From Phlegmacium glaucopus (taxonomy: Eukaryota; Basidiomycota; Agaricomycetes; Agaricales; Cortinariaceae), in NCBI GenBank assembly GCA_015039465.1, contig MU130073.1, positions 157,787-221,786 of the forward strand: a DNA stretch of 64,000 bases, in the 5' to 3' direction. This document shows, in pieces, positions 21,806 to 31,828 of this stretch. The notes beneath the pieces were generated by a model. It was not told where the DNA came from, made no database searches, and worked only from the letters and a program-made list of their open reading frames with translations. Numbering within the stretch: position 1 is the stretch's first letter; every line of letters starts with the position of its first letter. Both the position numbers and the translations under genes were made by a program.

Positions 21806-24653
21806 ATGAAACTACTCTACAACAACGCATATTGGGAGAATATTCTTGGCCGTCCTGCACGAAAATTGCCACTTGAAAGGCGGTTACATCTTATATTCTC
21901 CTTGGTCATCTTTCTCCAGATCAGTGTTGCGAAACTCCTCTACTTTATATTTACATCTACGGTTGATGAGGTCAAGACACGTTCCTCCAGATTTATGGGT
22001 TACACACCCTCGGCAGGAACAGAGGACACCAAATTTCCACCTGGAATGATTTTTCGAGCATGGCTTGAGAAATTTCCGGATGCTCAGGAACACATGCGCA
22101 ATATGATTGCACCTTTTGCACAGGCAATAGTGGTGAAGGAAAGTGATAAGATGATTAGAGATGTTGAGCTCAAGGTCAAGATGAAGACGCTTACATTGAA
22201 AGGAATCCAGGAACTCTTGCAGCCACAACGAGTAATGGAGAAATATCATGAGCATGCTCCGTTCACCTGGAAACTCCTGCATACTTTCGCAGCCACACCA
22301 AATGAGTTTCGAAAGCAGAGGGCAAGAAACATGCCAGCCAACAGCCATGAGGGAGATGAGAAAATTGATGACGACTGGGAAGACGATCCTAATCTTGCTG
22401 ATGATGAACCAATGAAAACGTGGAACACAATGCAAACGCCCAAAGGTTTTACACGAAATCCGGTGTTGGTGAGTTTAAACCTGTAGATTCATCCAAAATA
22501 TATAAATTAACAGAGGCCAAGGCAGTGATGATTGCAATTACCTTGCTTGCCTTTACTCGCAATCGTGCAACAAATGTTTTGCCACTCATTCTTGGACTTT
22601 TCTTCAAAATCAGTGGCACCAGTTCACGAGTAATGACCATGCTGAGCAATGTGGGTCTATGCGTCTCAGGGCGGACAGTTGAGCGTCTCAAAAAACGAAT
22701 ATCGGATGATGCAGTTGCACATGCTGCTGAGTTGATGAAAAGCGGTCATCTCTTTTGCACAACCTTTGACAATATCAATATTTACCTTCGAAAATTCCAA
22801 CAACGAGTAACAAACAAGAATTCGATGATACATGCAACGAACTGTGCAATTTTGGCTATTGACGAAGAAGGCCTAGACATTGAACATGTTGAAAACCTTG
22901 ACATGAAACTTGCTCTTCGTGGGCAACGAGCCAAAGCCACATTTCATGATATTCTCCCTTCCGCAGAGGATGATGAGCACATGACAAAGGCATTCACCTG
23001 CATCATTGCAGAAATGTTAGTACGCTACACACCCGAAAGCAAAAGCTGGAAGGAACATTCCAAGATTCTCGACGAGGTTAAAAAGATGATGCCATCTGAT
23101 CGACCTTTGAAGGTAAAGAAGACAGATGCGAGGCCATTTGGAGTCTTCGACATTAATGAGGGGTCCAAAAAGGGGATTGTGAAGGTCATGGAGGCGATAT
23201 GCGAGCGGTCAACTCTGTCAGAGGATGAGTGGTCAGCAAAAACTCGGATGGTCTTGGGGGATTGGTTGACAAGCAATAACTTACGGGGAGCCCGACGAAA
23301 CAGAGCTGATGACATCAACTCAATGGAAAGGGTGGAGTATGTAGAAGAGCTCAGCAGTCTCTGGCACTATGCACTTCAGAGCACACACTGCCTCATGCGA
23401 ACCCATCTCGGACAGGCCATCCTTGATCCAACATCCCTCGCGGCTCACAAAGGACTTTTGGGACGGATTTGGGATGAGTCAAAACCAAACTATGCAGCGG
23501 CCAAATCATTAATACGTCACTCATTGGTTGCAAGACTTCTCCACATTACCATGTAAGCACCCAATCAATGTTTGACAGGATTACACTGAAACAATGTACC
23601 AGGGTAAAGAAAGGGTTTTCTCAGTGGTCCGAGCTGAAAACCTGGCAACCTGATTTTGTTGAGATCAAGTCTCTCGCCAAAGAAATTGTATCTAAACATG
23701 CCAACACATCAGCAGCTGAAAGAATGAAAGAAGCTGGTGACGATTGGGCAGCTCACGATATTTATTTCCTCCGAGATGCCTTGTTCTTCTGTGAATTTGA
23801 GCAAGCTGTTGCTCATGCAGATCCAGGTCGCATCCTTCGAGTGATGCGGTACTGGTGTCTTTCATTTCGAGGAGCCAGTCAACATAACTATGCGAGAGAA
23901 TGTGCTGAAGTTCTCTTAAAGTGGAAGTATGAGCTGGATGACATGTTGAGACAAGCCCTCGAACGAGCATGGTTTGTGAATCGATGGGGCCTACCGGGAA
24001 GATGGATTCCAGCCGACCTTTATGTTGAACAGTTGAATTTTTGGGTCAAGGTATGCTTTGCTTTGTCTAGATAATCAACTATATTGAAAATAAGTCAGCG
24101 CGTCTTTATCGCACAAGGAAATGGTGTTACAGTTACTTACATCATCGAGAAAGGCTCAGCTTGTGTTGAAGCTTTCCGTGATGTTACCGAGCGTGTTTCC
24201 AGGTTTTTTGGCAACACAGACCGATCCAGAAGATCCAAGGAAATTTCCTTCCAAGAAGACCTTCGCGTGTTGGTTGAGGATATGCAACGACGTGGTATTC
24301 ACGAAGAAAAACCTAAAATCCGTCCTGTGTTAGCCCCACGCAAGGTGTCCAAAAAGAACAAAACTGAACCTGAAGTTTCTGCAATTGTTGATGTCCAAGT
24401 CGCTGGTGCTGAGATCTGGTTAAACGGGAAGTTTTCCGATTTTATGAAGAGCACCACATTTGATCCTGCAGTTGGTTATCCGATCACTACCAATGACCAT
24501 GACACCCGGCTTGACAGCGGCACTGTCTTTGACAATATTAATAACCCCTTAGAACATGACAGTTATGAAGATGTTTATGCGGATGAAGAAGATGAGGCTG
24601 TAGGGTCTCTAGGTGGAGGAGGAGAGTACTCGACGGGAGAAATTATATTATGA
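21806..24653 (+). CDS. DUF6589-domain protein, candidate transposase of the element
   Basis: Member of the DUF6589 family, widespread in basidiomycete genomes and without assigned function. Four exons join to 900 codons: 21806-22468, 22516-23552, 23603-24050 and 24099-24653. All donors are GT (GTGAGT, GTAAGC, GTATGC) and phases match. Family hallmarks are CTTFDNINIYLRKFQQR in exon 2, SFRGASQHNYARECAEVLLK in exon 3, WVNRWG-like WFVNRWGLPGRWI shortly after, and EKGSACVEAFRDV in exon 4. The C-terminus is acidic. It is the only gene reading rightward in the TIR element, and its stop lies 10 nt from the helicase stop on the other strand. I infer it may be the recombinase, because conserved acidic residues (FDN, NYARE) are placed as in RNase H-like transposases; this is not demonstrated. 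The start at 21806 is the least certain point: an upstream exon or a small intron in the hydrophobic segment near residues 28-50 is possible. Confidence 0.82.
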
Positions 24654-24663
24654 GATGTACAAT

Positions 24664-27447
24664 TTATTTGCAAGACTGTGGTGTGTAGTTTGATGGTGTG
24701 TAGCTAGGTGCAAATTGATACTGAACCGGTGTTGATGGAGCTGATGTCAAAGATAGACCTGAGGCGGTGAAACGTGAGTGGTGGTGAGGTGCATACATGG
24801 GATTGAGAAGTTGTTGGTATGGATTATATGGGGTACGCAGTGTTGGTGGCGTTGACCAAGATGAAACCGCAGCTGCATAAGAACTGGGCCTAGGTATAGA
24901 TAACTGATAAGACTGTGTAGATTGGTGTGGTGTCTGAAACACATTTTCATCGACAAAATGGTTTGTATTTACAGTTGGTTGTTGGATAGGATGAGGAGGT
25001 AACCGAAAATGAGATGTGAAAGTGGGCTGTATGACAGGCTGTGCTAGTCGTTGGGTCAGACAAGATGTAAAATTTGGCTGCATGACAGGATGTGCTTGTT
25101 GCGGAATTGTGAGGTTGTGGGGTTGATTGGCTCGGGTTTTTTTGCGAGCACGGCGTTGTGAAGTTGGAGTGGTTGGGATAACAATCGCAGCAGTCTCTCG
25201 CCAACCATTGATTGTCAAGAGAACTTCCTCCAAGTCTGACTCGGTCGCAGAATCCCATGGCACTAGTTTTCGAAGGAGGTGGGTGGTGAGAGTTTGCTCC
25301 TGTAGAAATCTTGCGCTTTGCGCAAGCAAAGCATCCAGCTGCTTGGGAGGAAGGATAATCTGGGCCGAAAGAAATATTGGTGAGCCTCGTTGGCGATACT
25401 TCTCATTCCTCCAACCAAGGAGTCGTTCCCGAAGCTTGTCTTGTTCCTCTGTTGGTACTTTGATCCCTCGGCGAGGAAGGGCAATACTCGAAGCTGTGGA
25501 TGTGTTGGTTTGCATACTAGCTGATGAACCAGGGCGAGATGTTGGTGGGGCAAGGCCATACTGGAAATGGTGAGAAAATGTAGCCAGGCGTGGATCGTGT
25601 CTGTTGGCTGGTGCCAAAGGCGCCACCAGCTCAGGATTACACCAGTAGCAGCATCGTGTCTTGGGTGGTGTCCTCTGGAGGTCAAGGATTGTCCATGTAA
25701 GCTCAAAAGAAGAAGTCTTGGACCGAAAACCATCAGTTGTTCGACCACGGTCATTGAGGCTACGCTGAATGACCAAACCTGTCTTCGGCGAAAACTCTTC
25801 ACGCAGGAATGAATGGGCACAATCTGAAATGAGAATGAGAATAAAATTAAACAAATTCACATTAATCGCTTACTAGGCAAGTCATGAGAGCCTATGTTGA
25901 TGAAATTTTCCAGCCTTTCGTCAAGATTTGCACGTTGGAGCATATCCTTTTTGCTTTCTTCCGCTCGCTTTGTCTTGCGACCACGTTCAAGGTGCTGGTG
26001 GATAAGAGCGTGGGCAGGTGCTGGCCGGAACGCCCATTTTGGCAACAAAAGAAAGCAAACCGCTTGTGTCTCCCTATCACGACCACCTCTACCCCACCGT
26101 TGTGCAACCGTGCTCAAGGACTTTGACTTTGGCACACCGAAGGACACAACATACTCAATATCGGGTACATTGCACCCCATACCAGCAGCGTCAGTTGCAC
26201 AGAGTATTCGATATTCCCCACATTGAAACTTTGCCCATGCAGCCTTCTTCCCTTTCTCAGATATGTCTGACGAGAAAGCATGCACACAAGACCGAAGGTG
26301 CGGCGGCAGGACCTTGCGAAGGAATTGAACAGCCTCCCGGCATGCTGCTTCTGAGTCAAAATAAAGGAGAGATTTTCTAATGTCTTCGAGTTTGGTTCCG
26401 CCATCCAATATCCCGGGAAGGAGGTTGAGAATATCAAGTAAGGGTTGTTTCGGATCTGATATAGGCCGTGTAATGTAAAAGAGGTTTGGTCTGTCCGTGC
26501 CCACATCAAGTCCCCAGAACGGCCGGTTTCCATAGCCAAGGGTACTCCAGATAAGGTCAAATGTTGAGGTTCGCGCTGTGGCAGTGCATGCAACCACAGG
26601 AATCTCGTAGCCTGTGTAGTTTCGAAGGGTATTGAGTTTGCGATATAGCGGGCGGAAATCGTCATCGCCCCATTCATCAATGCAATGGGCTTCGTCGACA
26701 ACAACGGCCGTCAGTCGTTTGCGGAAATGTGAGTCCTTCCATAGCTTGTAGAAGCTTTCGGAAAGGGCCATCTCTGGCGACATGTAGACCATGGCTGCTG
26801 TTGTGCGAAGACGCTTCCATAGGTCGGTTGTTTTCGTGGTGTCTTCATTGAGTACGATGGCTTGAATTCCCTTGGATGAAGCTTGGTCTGCCTGTAGTAC
26901 AGAATGAGTGGGTCTGAACCTGAGTAGATACTTCCAAACTTACTTGATCGTATTCCAATGCCTTTAAGGGGCTGATAACAACAACGAGCTTCCCATTGCC
27001 CCCTAGAACGGCCAAACCTTCAAATATGAGACTTTTCCCATAGCCAGTTCCTGCGCAGAAGATACTGTCATAGCCTTGAAGAATCCGCCGTATGAGATGG
27101 ATTTGCCAATCATCTGGTATGTACGACAGTGAGAGCCTGGAGATTAGGCAACTGTGGATTGAACTGAGTGATAGGTTCATGGGCAGATTGATTTTGATGC
27201 CGCGCAAACGCTGTGAAGCGTTGTCCTTTCTTCGTCGTGGTGTTTCTGGGGCTGTAAGTGGTAGATTAGCGCCGCTATTTTGCTTGGATGGTGTCGAAGG
27301 CGGCGGTCTGATAGGAGAATGATCCTGGTGCAGGGTTGGATATCCTGGTGACGTGTTTGAGCCTCTACGGTCTCTGGAAGGCGTTGTAGGGTGCGAAGTG
27401 GGGTGTGGGTTTGGGGGGCTATGTGGCCATGAGTTTGACATGATCAT
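24664..27447 (-). CDS. RecQ-like DEAH helicase with C-terminal extension
   Basis: Superfamily 2 DNA helicase of RecQ type, predicted to unwind DNA 3' to 5'. Three exons (27447-26944, 26891-25874, 25823-24664) give 893 residues. Residues 1-100 are Pro/Ser-rich. A Q-like motif lies near 113-125, Walker A AGTGYGKS at 132-139, DEAH at 234-237, CTATAR near 270-275, and motif VI QRWGRGGRDRE near 430. After the helicase core come CAHSFL and RCCYWCNPEL, whose Cys/His could form a zinc site like that of RecQ. The last roughly 250 residues are Gln/Pro/Ser-rich. No HRDC or exonuclease domain was seen. The second intron sits just before CAHS and joins in phase. It lies inside the TIR element facing the DUF6589 gene. 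Host RecQ is an alternative role, but the location argues for a transposon-borne helicase. Confidence 0.85.
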
Positions 27448-27469
27448 TTCGTCACCACGAGCGCGATCT

Positions 27470-27915
27470 GTGCCGAAAAAACTCGTCAGGGTATTATTTG
27501 GATGTCATTAAATGGGTTAATTCATACCTTAGAGATGGATGGTGGGATCTTTCATTCCCTATAGCTGGATGGTGGGATCTAAAAATGCCAAAAACGTCGT
27601 CAGGATATTATTTCGATTCACTAAATGAATTGATTTATACCTTATAGAAGGATGGTGAGATCTGAGAACAAAAAAAGAATGTTGTTTGAGGTGGATGTAG
27701 CTGGCCAAGATGGGTGGAAAGCAGTAATCGGTAATTGAGATAATATCGTCACAACGAGCGCGATCTGTGCCAAACAAACTCGTCAGTGTATTATTTGGAT
27801 GTCATTCAACAATTTGATGCATACATTACAGCTGGATGGTGGGATCCGAGAACAAGAAATGAGTGTTGGTTGAGGTGGATGTAGCCAGCCAAGACGGACA
27901 GAAAGCAGTAATTTT
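27470..27915. repeat. three degenerate direct repeats upstream of the helicase gene
   Basis: Three related copies, starting near 27478, 27595 and 27777, share CTCGTCAG-like starts followed by TATTATTT. Further downstream each has CTGGATGGTGGGATC or a variant. Copies two and three also share GAGGTGGATGTAGC and GAAAGCAGTAAT. CGAGCGCGATCTGTGCC occurs before copies one and three. They lie between the helicase start and the right end of the element, so they may be promoter or subterminal binding sites. Confidence 0.6.
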
Positions 27916-28159
27916 GGATTGAGATAAAAATAATTAAAAAGCACAGTAAGCTAGATCGAGGTCTAACCAAGAGGAACGCCAAATCTCATGACGAACGAGT
28001 GGGAAGTGGTGTTGTCAGAAAATCCTAAACGTCCTAAAGGTTTTCGCTACTTGGGAACAAGCCCCTTCTGCGAAGGTGCAGACCAAACATCAAAATCGCC
28101 TTAAACGGCTCTATTTACTCAACAAACATCTATATTCGTCTGTTTGTACCGCGCAGAAG

Positions 28160-28177
28160 GGGCTTGCTCCGAACCTA
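28160..28177 (-). repeat. right terminal inverted repeat
   Basis: Perfect complement of the 18-bp left end. It is followed at once by the CTGGTAGCG duplication (28178-28186) and then the last bases of the outer element. Confidence 0.9.
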
Positions 28178-28201
28178 CTGGTAGCGAGTCTAGGCGTAAT
28201 C

Positions 28202-29191
28202 GCTAAAAATACACGCTTAGTCAGAGTCGGAATTTGAGAGGACATTGAAGCGGAGATAACACGCTCTATCGATAGCAGCTGGCGGTGGTCATATATATTT
28301 TAAATAAATTGTCGAATAATTTGGAGATATGCCGATTTGGCCATAGATCGGTCAGAGTCACCGTCAGACTGCTCACCTGGGCCAGCTTCCTCAACAGCAG
28401 CAAAATCCCGAATCCTTCTTTTAAAATCAGCCAATGGATCTGATTTATATTTCACAAGTCAAGTTCTCAATGGGTTCAAATTTCTGCCAAGTTTTCCAGC
28501 TCCCCAAAAACTCTGCCAAGATTCGAGGCCAGGAGATGCCTAGTACTTAGAACCTGCAGGGTTGAACCGAGTTTGCACTGTGAAGTCACTCTCTATGCAG
28601 TAGTACTTGCTACACACTGAACTATCCGCCAGTGAGATCTTAATAAGGTCTCTTGTCTATATAAGCGCCAGACCTTCCTCGATTATACCAGTGTCAAATT
28701 TAGATCGAATCCTTTTAATTTACCCTTACCAGAGCAGAGCCTCTGTTCCTTAACGACACTGTGTGAGAGCATAGACTATGGTCAGATCTTTCAAGGAGAA
28801 CCAGGTATCTTGAATGCCGACTGCTAGTATGTCTAATGGGTACTCCTTTCCGCATTACGATATAGGTGACATTGTCGCGGCTTTCAGGCTGTCGGTCTTC
28901 TATCCTGCCACTACAGTATTCGAAGATCGAGAAAGATGCCTTCAAGGTAATTATTGATGTGAGTACTGTGTACAAATTGGTGAAGAGAAATCTATGATTG
29001 TGCCAGTCCATCTAAGTATAACCATTTAGTTGGTGAGGAGGAGGAATATATATCAAACGGGATTTAAGATGAGATACTGCTTTTGAGAAACTATGAGCCA
29101 ATAAGCTAAAAGGATGCATATGGCAAAGGATCCACAGGTAAGAGAGGCACATTATGTCACCTCCATCCGAAAGGCTGGGGATAATGGTCGG
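28202..29191. other. gene-free stretch right of the mobile region
   Basis: Contains frames on both strands up to about 98 codons, but none with family resemblance or good splice context. The 3' side probably holds the 3' UTR of the minus-strand gene ending at 29192. Confidence 0.4.
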
Positions 29192-30059
29192 TCACTTTGA
29201 CATCTCTGCTTTTGTCTCTCGAATAAGTGCGGCATGCAATTGCTGGGCGAGGCCAGGAGTTAGTTGGAGGACGCCATCGGCAGTACAGACACGATATGAC
29301 GGCATGGGTTGATATGTTTCTGCTTTAATCTACGATGGAAGAGGTAAGTACGAGCGCGCAAGGGGAGATTGAAAGTAAATACCTTGCTCTTTTCGACCAA
29401 AACAGAAGCAATAATATCGTCTGGATCTCCGATACGTCCCAGAGCAGGAATATTACGTTGGTCTAGTTATATGATATATGTTTAAGCTGGAGGATATCAC
29501 CAAGGTTGACCGCTAAAACTTGCCGTGAATATGCATCCACCCCTCCTGTAATTGCTTCGCTCCATTTTCCCATATTTCATCAAGATTTTCAGACAACGCG
29601 GATTGTATTGTCTTGTGTAATAGCGTTACAAACTTTGCTATGGAAATCTGTGTCAACCTTGAGAGTAACCTTTCAGATAATATAATGCTCACAATTCTCA
29701 ACAAAGTCACGTAGACCAGCAGACGTTTCTTTGGTTTGATGAGGATGGTCCGGGGTGTCTGGAGAGTCAGTCATGTAGGTCTCAGCCGGTAACCATCCTA
29801 GGACAGTCGATGAATCCACGCGTGGAGGTGTGTGGTTGAGAAACGAAAGAGCGAAGGCAGGAAGGTACTTGGAAAGTGGCGTCGGAGGATTCACAACATG
29901 GTAGAACAAGTCAGGCCTATTAGGATCTGGAAATACGATGTCGGTCATCTGTGAGGAATATGGCCGACGACATCGTGAAGGAAGGCAGCATGATGGTCTA
30001 TTTCGAAAGTATAGGGATTGGTAAATTGGTCGAGTACTACTCAAAGTCCTCCAATGCAT
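29192..30059 (-). CDS. conserved fungal protein of unknown function, probably mitochondrial
   Basis: Belongs to a small uncharacterised family common in Agaricomycetes. Typical segments are MTDIVFPDPNRPDLFYHVV, EGWMHIHDQRNIPALGRIGD, PDDIIASVLVE and ETYQPMPSYR. Four exons fit in phase: 30059-29693, 29637-29524, 29462-29383 and 29329-29192. The third junction joins CAC G to AC CAA and restores HIHDQRN; this needs a GCAAGT donor at 29523, so the intron is of GC-AG type. The first 37 residues are rich in Arg/Ser and lack acids (MHWRTLSSTRPIYQSLYF), which suggests a mitochondrial presequence. A second ATG at 29948 would give a version without it. No catalytic motif is known to me. Confidence 0.75.
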
Positions 30060-30182
30060 AGTTCACGACGAGGAGTGAGTCATGTGAGACAGACTCAAAT
30101 TTGGGACGCACATGACCTGTCACGAGCACAAGATTCGCATTCATCCCTTCGCCCCTAAACTTGAATAAGCTATTGGCTCAAA

Positions 30183-30947
30183 ATGACCACCTCTACTCTA
30201 TCGTCTACGGCTACCTTTGAGCAACTAGACCAGCATATAACGATGGCTTTAGATGCTGGGCTGTCTCATTCAGACATCATCGAACGTCTTCGAGATCTTG
30301 TCTTGGATCGTGCCAATAAAGTTCCTCCACGCAAAGTCATCATCAATAGCTCTCATGGAGGCTTCAGTCTGTCCTCATCGTTTATCGGATATCTAGATGA
30401 CAAAGGCTTGCACAATAAAAGTTCAGATGGTGACTCTCTCCTGTACAAACGTCGAGAAAACCTAGAAATTATTGCAGCAATCACGGAATTTGGTCGTCAA
30501 GCATCTGAACGCCTCCCTTTCGTCGTTGAAGACATACGTGTTTTCAATCATTACAAACTCCAAGATCGATGGTTGAAGCGAAGCGCTTGGCGAACAACTC
30601 AGAGTCCAGAGCTCGTCGAGAAAGTCTCTCAAATACCTGGCAAGATACGCTACGTTGATACAGAAATGGAATTTGAGGAATACGCAACAGCCAATCCTGA
30701 CCACTGGATGTTTCGTGAGGCGGCCCCCTATGATGGCGGGGGCCTTTGGGTTGCTCATACCTTACTCAAAGATGATCGTGACAAATACCTCGTCGCTCCC
30801 GATCCCATTGCAGACAATGTAGTCTTTGAGTTAATGGGTCTAGCCTACGCTTCTGGCAGATTCTCTAAGCTTCACATCGAAACTGTACCAGCAGGCGTTA
30901 AATATGTGATTGATGAATATGACGGGATGGAAAGTGTTAAATACTGA
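30183..30947 (+). CDS. uncharacterised single-exon protein, copy 1 of a duplicated pair
   Basis: 254-residue protein without recognised domain, signal peptide or membrane segment. It is acidic and contains ALDAGLSHSDIIERLRDLVL and DHWMFREAAP. The second copy at 31829 shares most residues throughout, so both are kept as proteins and the duplication is fairly recent. The gene is followed tail-to-tail by a scrap of the OPT transporter 3' end (30990-31198), the same arrangement as copy 2. Function unknown. The start at 30183 is the only ATG aligned with that of copy 2. Confidence 0.65.
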   Translation: MTTSTLSSTATFEQLDQHITMALDAGLSHSDIIERLRDLVLDRANKVPPRKVIINSSHGGFSLSSSFIGYLDDKGLHNKSSDGDSLLYKRRENLEIIAAITEFGRQASERLPFVVEDIRVFNHYKLQDRWLKRSAWRTTQSPELVEKVSQIPGKIRYVDTEMEFEEYATANPDHWMFREAAPYDGGGLWVAHTLLKDDRDKYLVAPDPIADNVVFELMGLAYASGRFSKLHIETVPAGVKYVIDEYDGMESVKY

Positions 30948-30989
30948 ATAACCAGTAAGGAGGAATATATAGATCGATATTTGTAACAT

Positions 30990-31198
30990 TCACATTCAAC
31001 GCAGTGCCCCATACCATTAACAACAATCAACATGTCCTACAGTAGAATTTCCTGGAGAAGGGTGAGTATATAATAGAAGACATAATCTTAAAGAATCCCT
31101 GTTCAAAATCTTTGGAATCTGTACACCTGTTGCTCCAAATACAACAAACGATAGCCATCACTTGCACGCCTCCATCAGGACCACCACCAAGAATGTAG
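30990..31198 (-). pseudogene. 3' scrap of an OPT transporter gene
   Basis: Matches the last exons of the OPT copies ending at 32650 and 36173, including the CAACGCAGTGCCCCAT segment at the stop and the GTACACCTGTTGCTCCAAAT segment. It carries many substitutions and small deletions. It stops abruptly near 31198 (GAATGTAG), so only about 200 bp remain. Confidence 0.7.
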
Positions 31199-31293
31199 CG
31201 AGCTGAATGTTAGTATTACGGTTGAACGTTGAACGCTGAGCTTTGAAATATTTCAATGTTTCCGAGATGAATTGGCAGATAATGCCGTCTCTT

Positions 31294-31380
31294 TAGGTTC
31301 GCAGCAAGCCGCTTGCGAAAGCAGGATTGTTGTGCGCAGCCAAACAACCCGTCCAAAGAAGGCGGCTTGAACCGAACCTA
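31294..31380. mobile_element. 87-bp miniature element with TAGGTTCG ends
   Basis: Left end TAGGTTCGCAGCAAGCC at 31294-31310, right end GGCTTGAACCGAACCTA at 31364-31380. The outer ends match the 6.9-kb element closely. Flanks are only loosely similar (CCGTCTCTT before; ACATCTCTT one base after), as expected of a decayed 9-bp duplication. It is too short to code and is likely a MITE or deletion derivative. Confidence 0.6.
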
Positions 31381-31828
31381 CACATCTCTTCACCCATGTA
31401 GCAGGCAATGTAAACGAATTCAAAGCTTCGTAAAGCACATAAATACTTCAATGACGAACATATACGCCTCGAGAATGCTATTCAACAAACTTTTCACTTG
31501 CAGTACTAATATTACCTGAAACAACCTGAAACTCCTGCACGAAATATTCCAACAACAATACTCATTCTCAATAGCTGGCGACCTTTCACATCGAACAATC
31601 CACATCATCGTCTGGGCTTGAGGCGAAAGACTTTGTTGATTGCTACGTGCCGACCTCCGATCTGCCGGAGCCGTAAGGTGCCACGCCTAGCTCGAGAGTG
31701 GAAAATATAAAAAGAATCCGCATTCATCGATAGTATATTCATCTCACTCACTCACGTCTCTCCTAGGTAAGATTCACTATGTTTCAAAAACCCATTCCTC
31801 CTAAACCTGAACAAGCTAGTAGCTCAAA

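Larger units (their letters stand above)
21300..28177. mobile_element. autonomous-looking DNA transposon carrying DUF6589 and RecQ-like helicase genes
   Basis: A 6878-bp element with perfect 18-bp terminal inverted repeats, TAGGTTCGGAGCAAGCCC at 21300-21317 and its complement at 28160-28177. It is flanked by exact 9-bp duplications. A second perfect inverted repeat of 19 bp lies just inside (21342-21360 and 28058-28076, core CAAGCCCCTTCTGCG). The left end also has two hairpins, 21307-21324 and 21326-21340. Inside are two convergent genes and nothing else: the DUF6589 gene (plus) and the helicase gene (minus). Both have multi-exon frames that splice to whole codon numbers, so the element is probably young. 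No KDZ, DDE-annotated, Helitron Rep or tyrosine-recombinase domain was recognised. What moves it is inferred, not shown. Confidence 0.85.
20203..28192. mobile_element. outer, probably non-autonomous TIR element (about 1.1 kb), interrupted by the inner element
   Basis: Bounded by GGCGTAATC duplications, with imperfect terminal repeats beginning TAGRCTCG. Its own sequence is 20203-21290, one copy of CTGGTAGCG, and the few bases after 28186; the rest is the younger element inserted near its right end. A perfect 31-bp subterminal inverted repeat lies at 20256-20286 and 21161-21191. Related segments (GGACTTAG near 20300 and CTAAGTCC near 21139) lie just inside it. No coding sequence is visible in its 1.1 kb, so it likely depended on enzymes from another copy. 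The ends resemble those of the inner element (TAGGTTCG), which suggests one superfamily. Confidence 0.7.

Noticed and set aside
22469..22515. Frameshift in the DUF6589 gene
   Set aside because: The frame change is explained by a 47-nt intron with GTGAGT donor and GAG acceptor. The four exons then sum to whole codons.
28059..28177. Solo LTR at the right end of the mobile region
   Set aside because: Repeats are inverted, not direct, and no primer-binding site, polypurine tract or retro-element gene is present.
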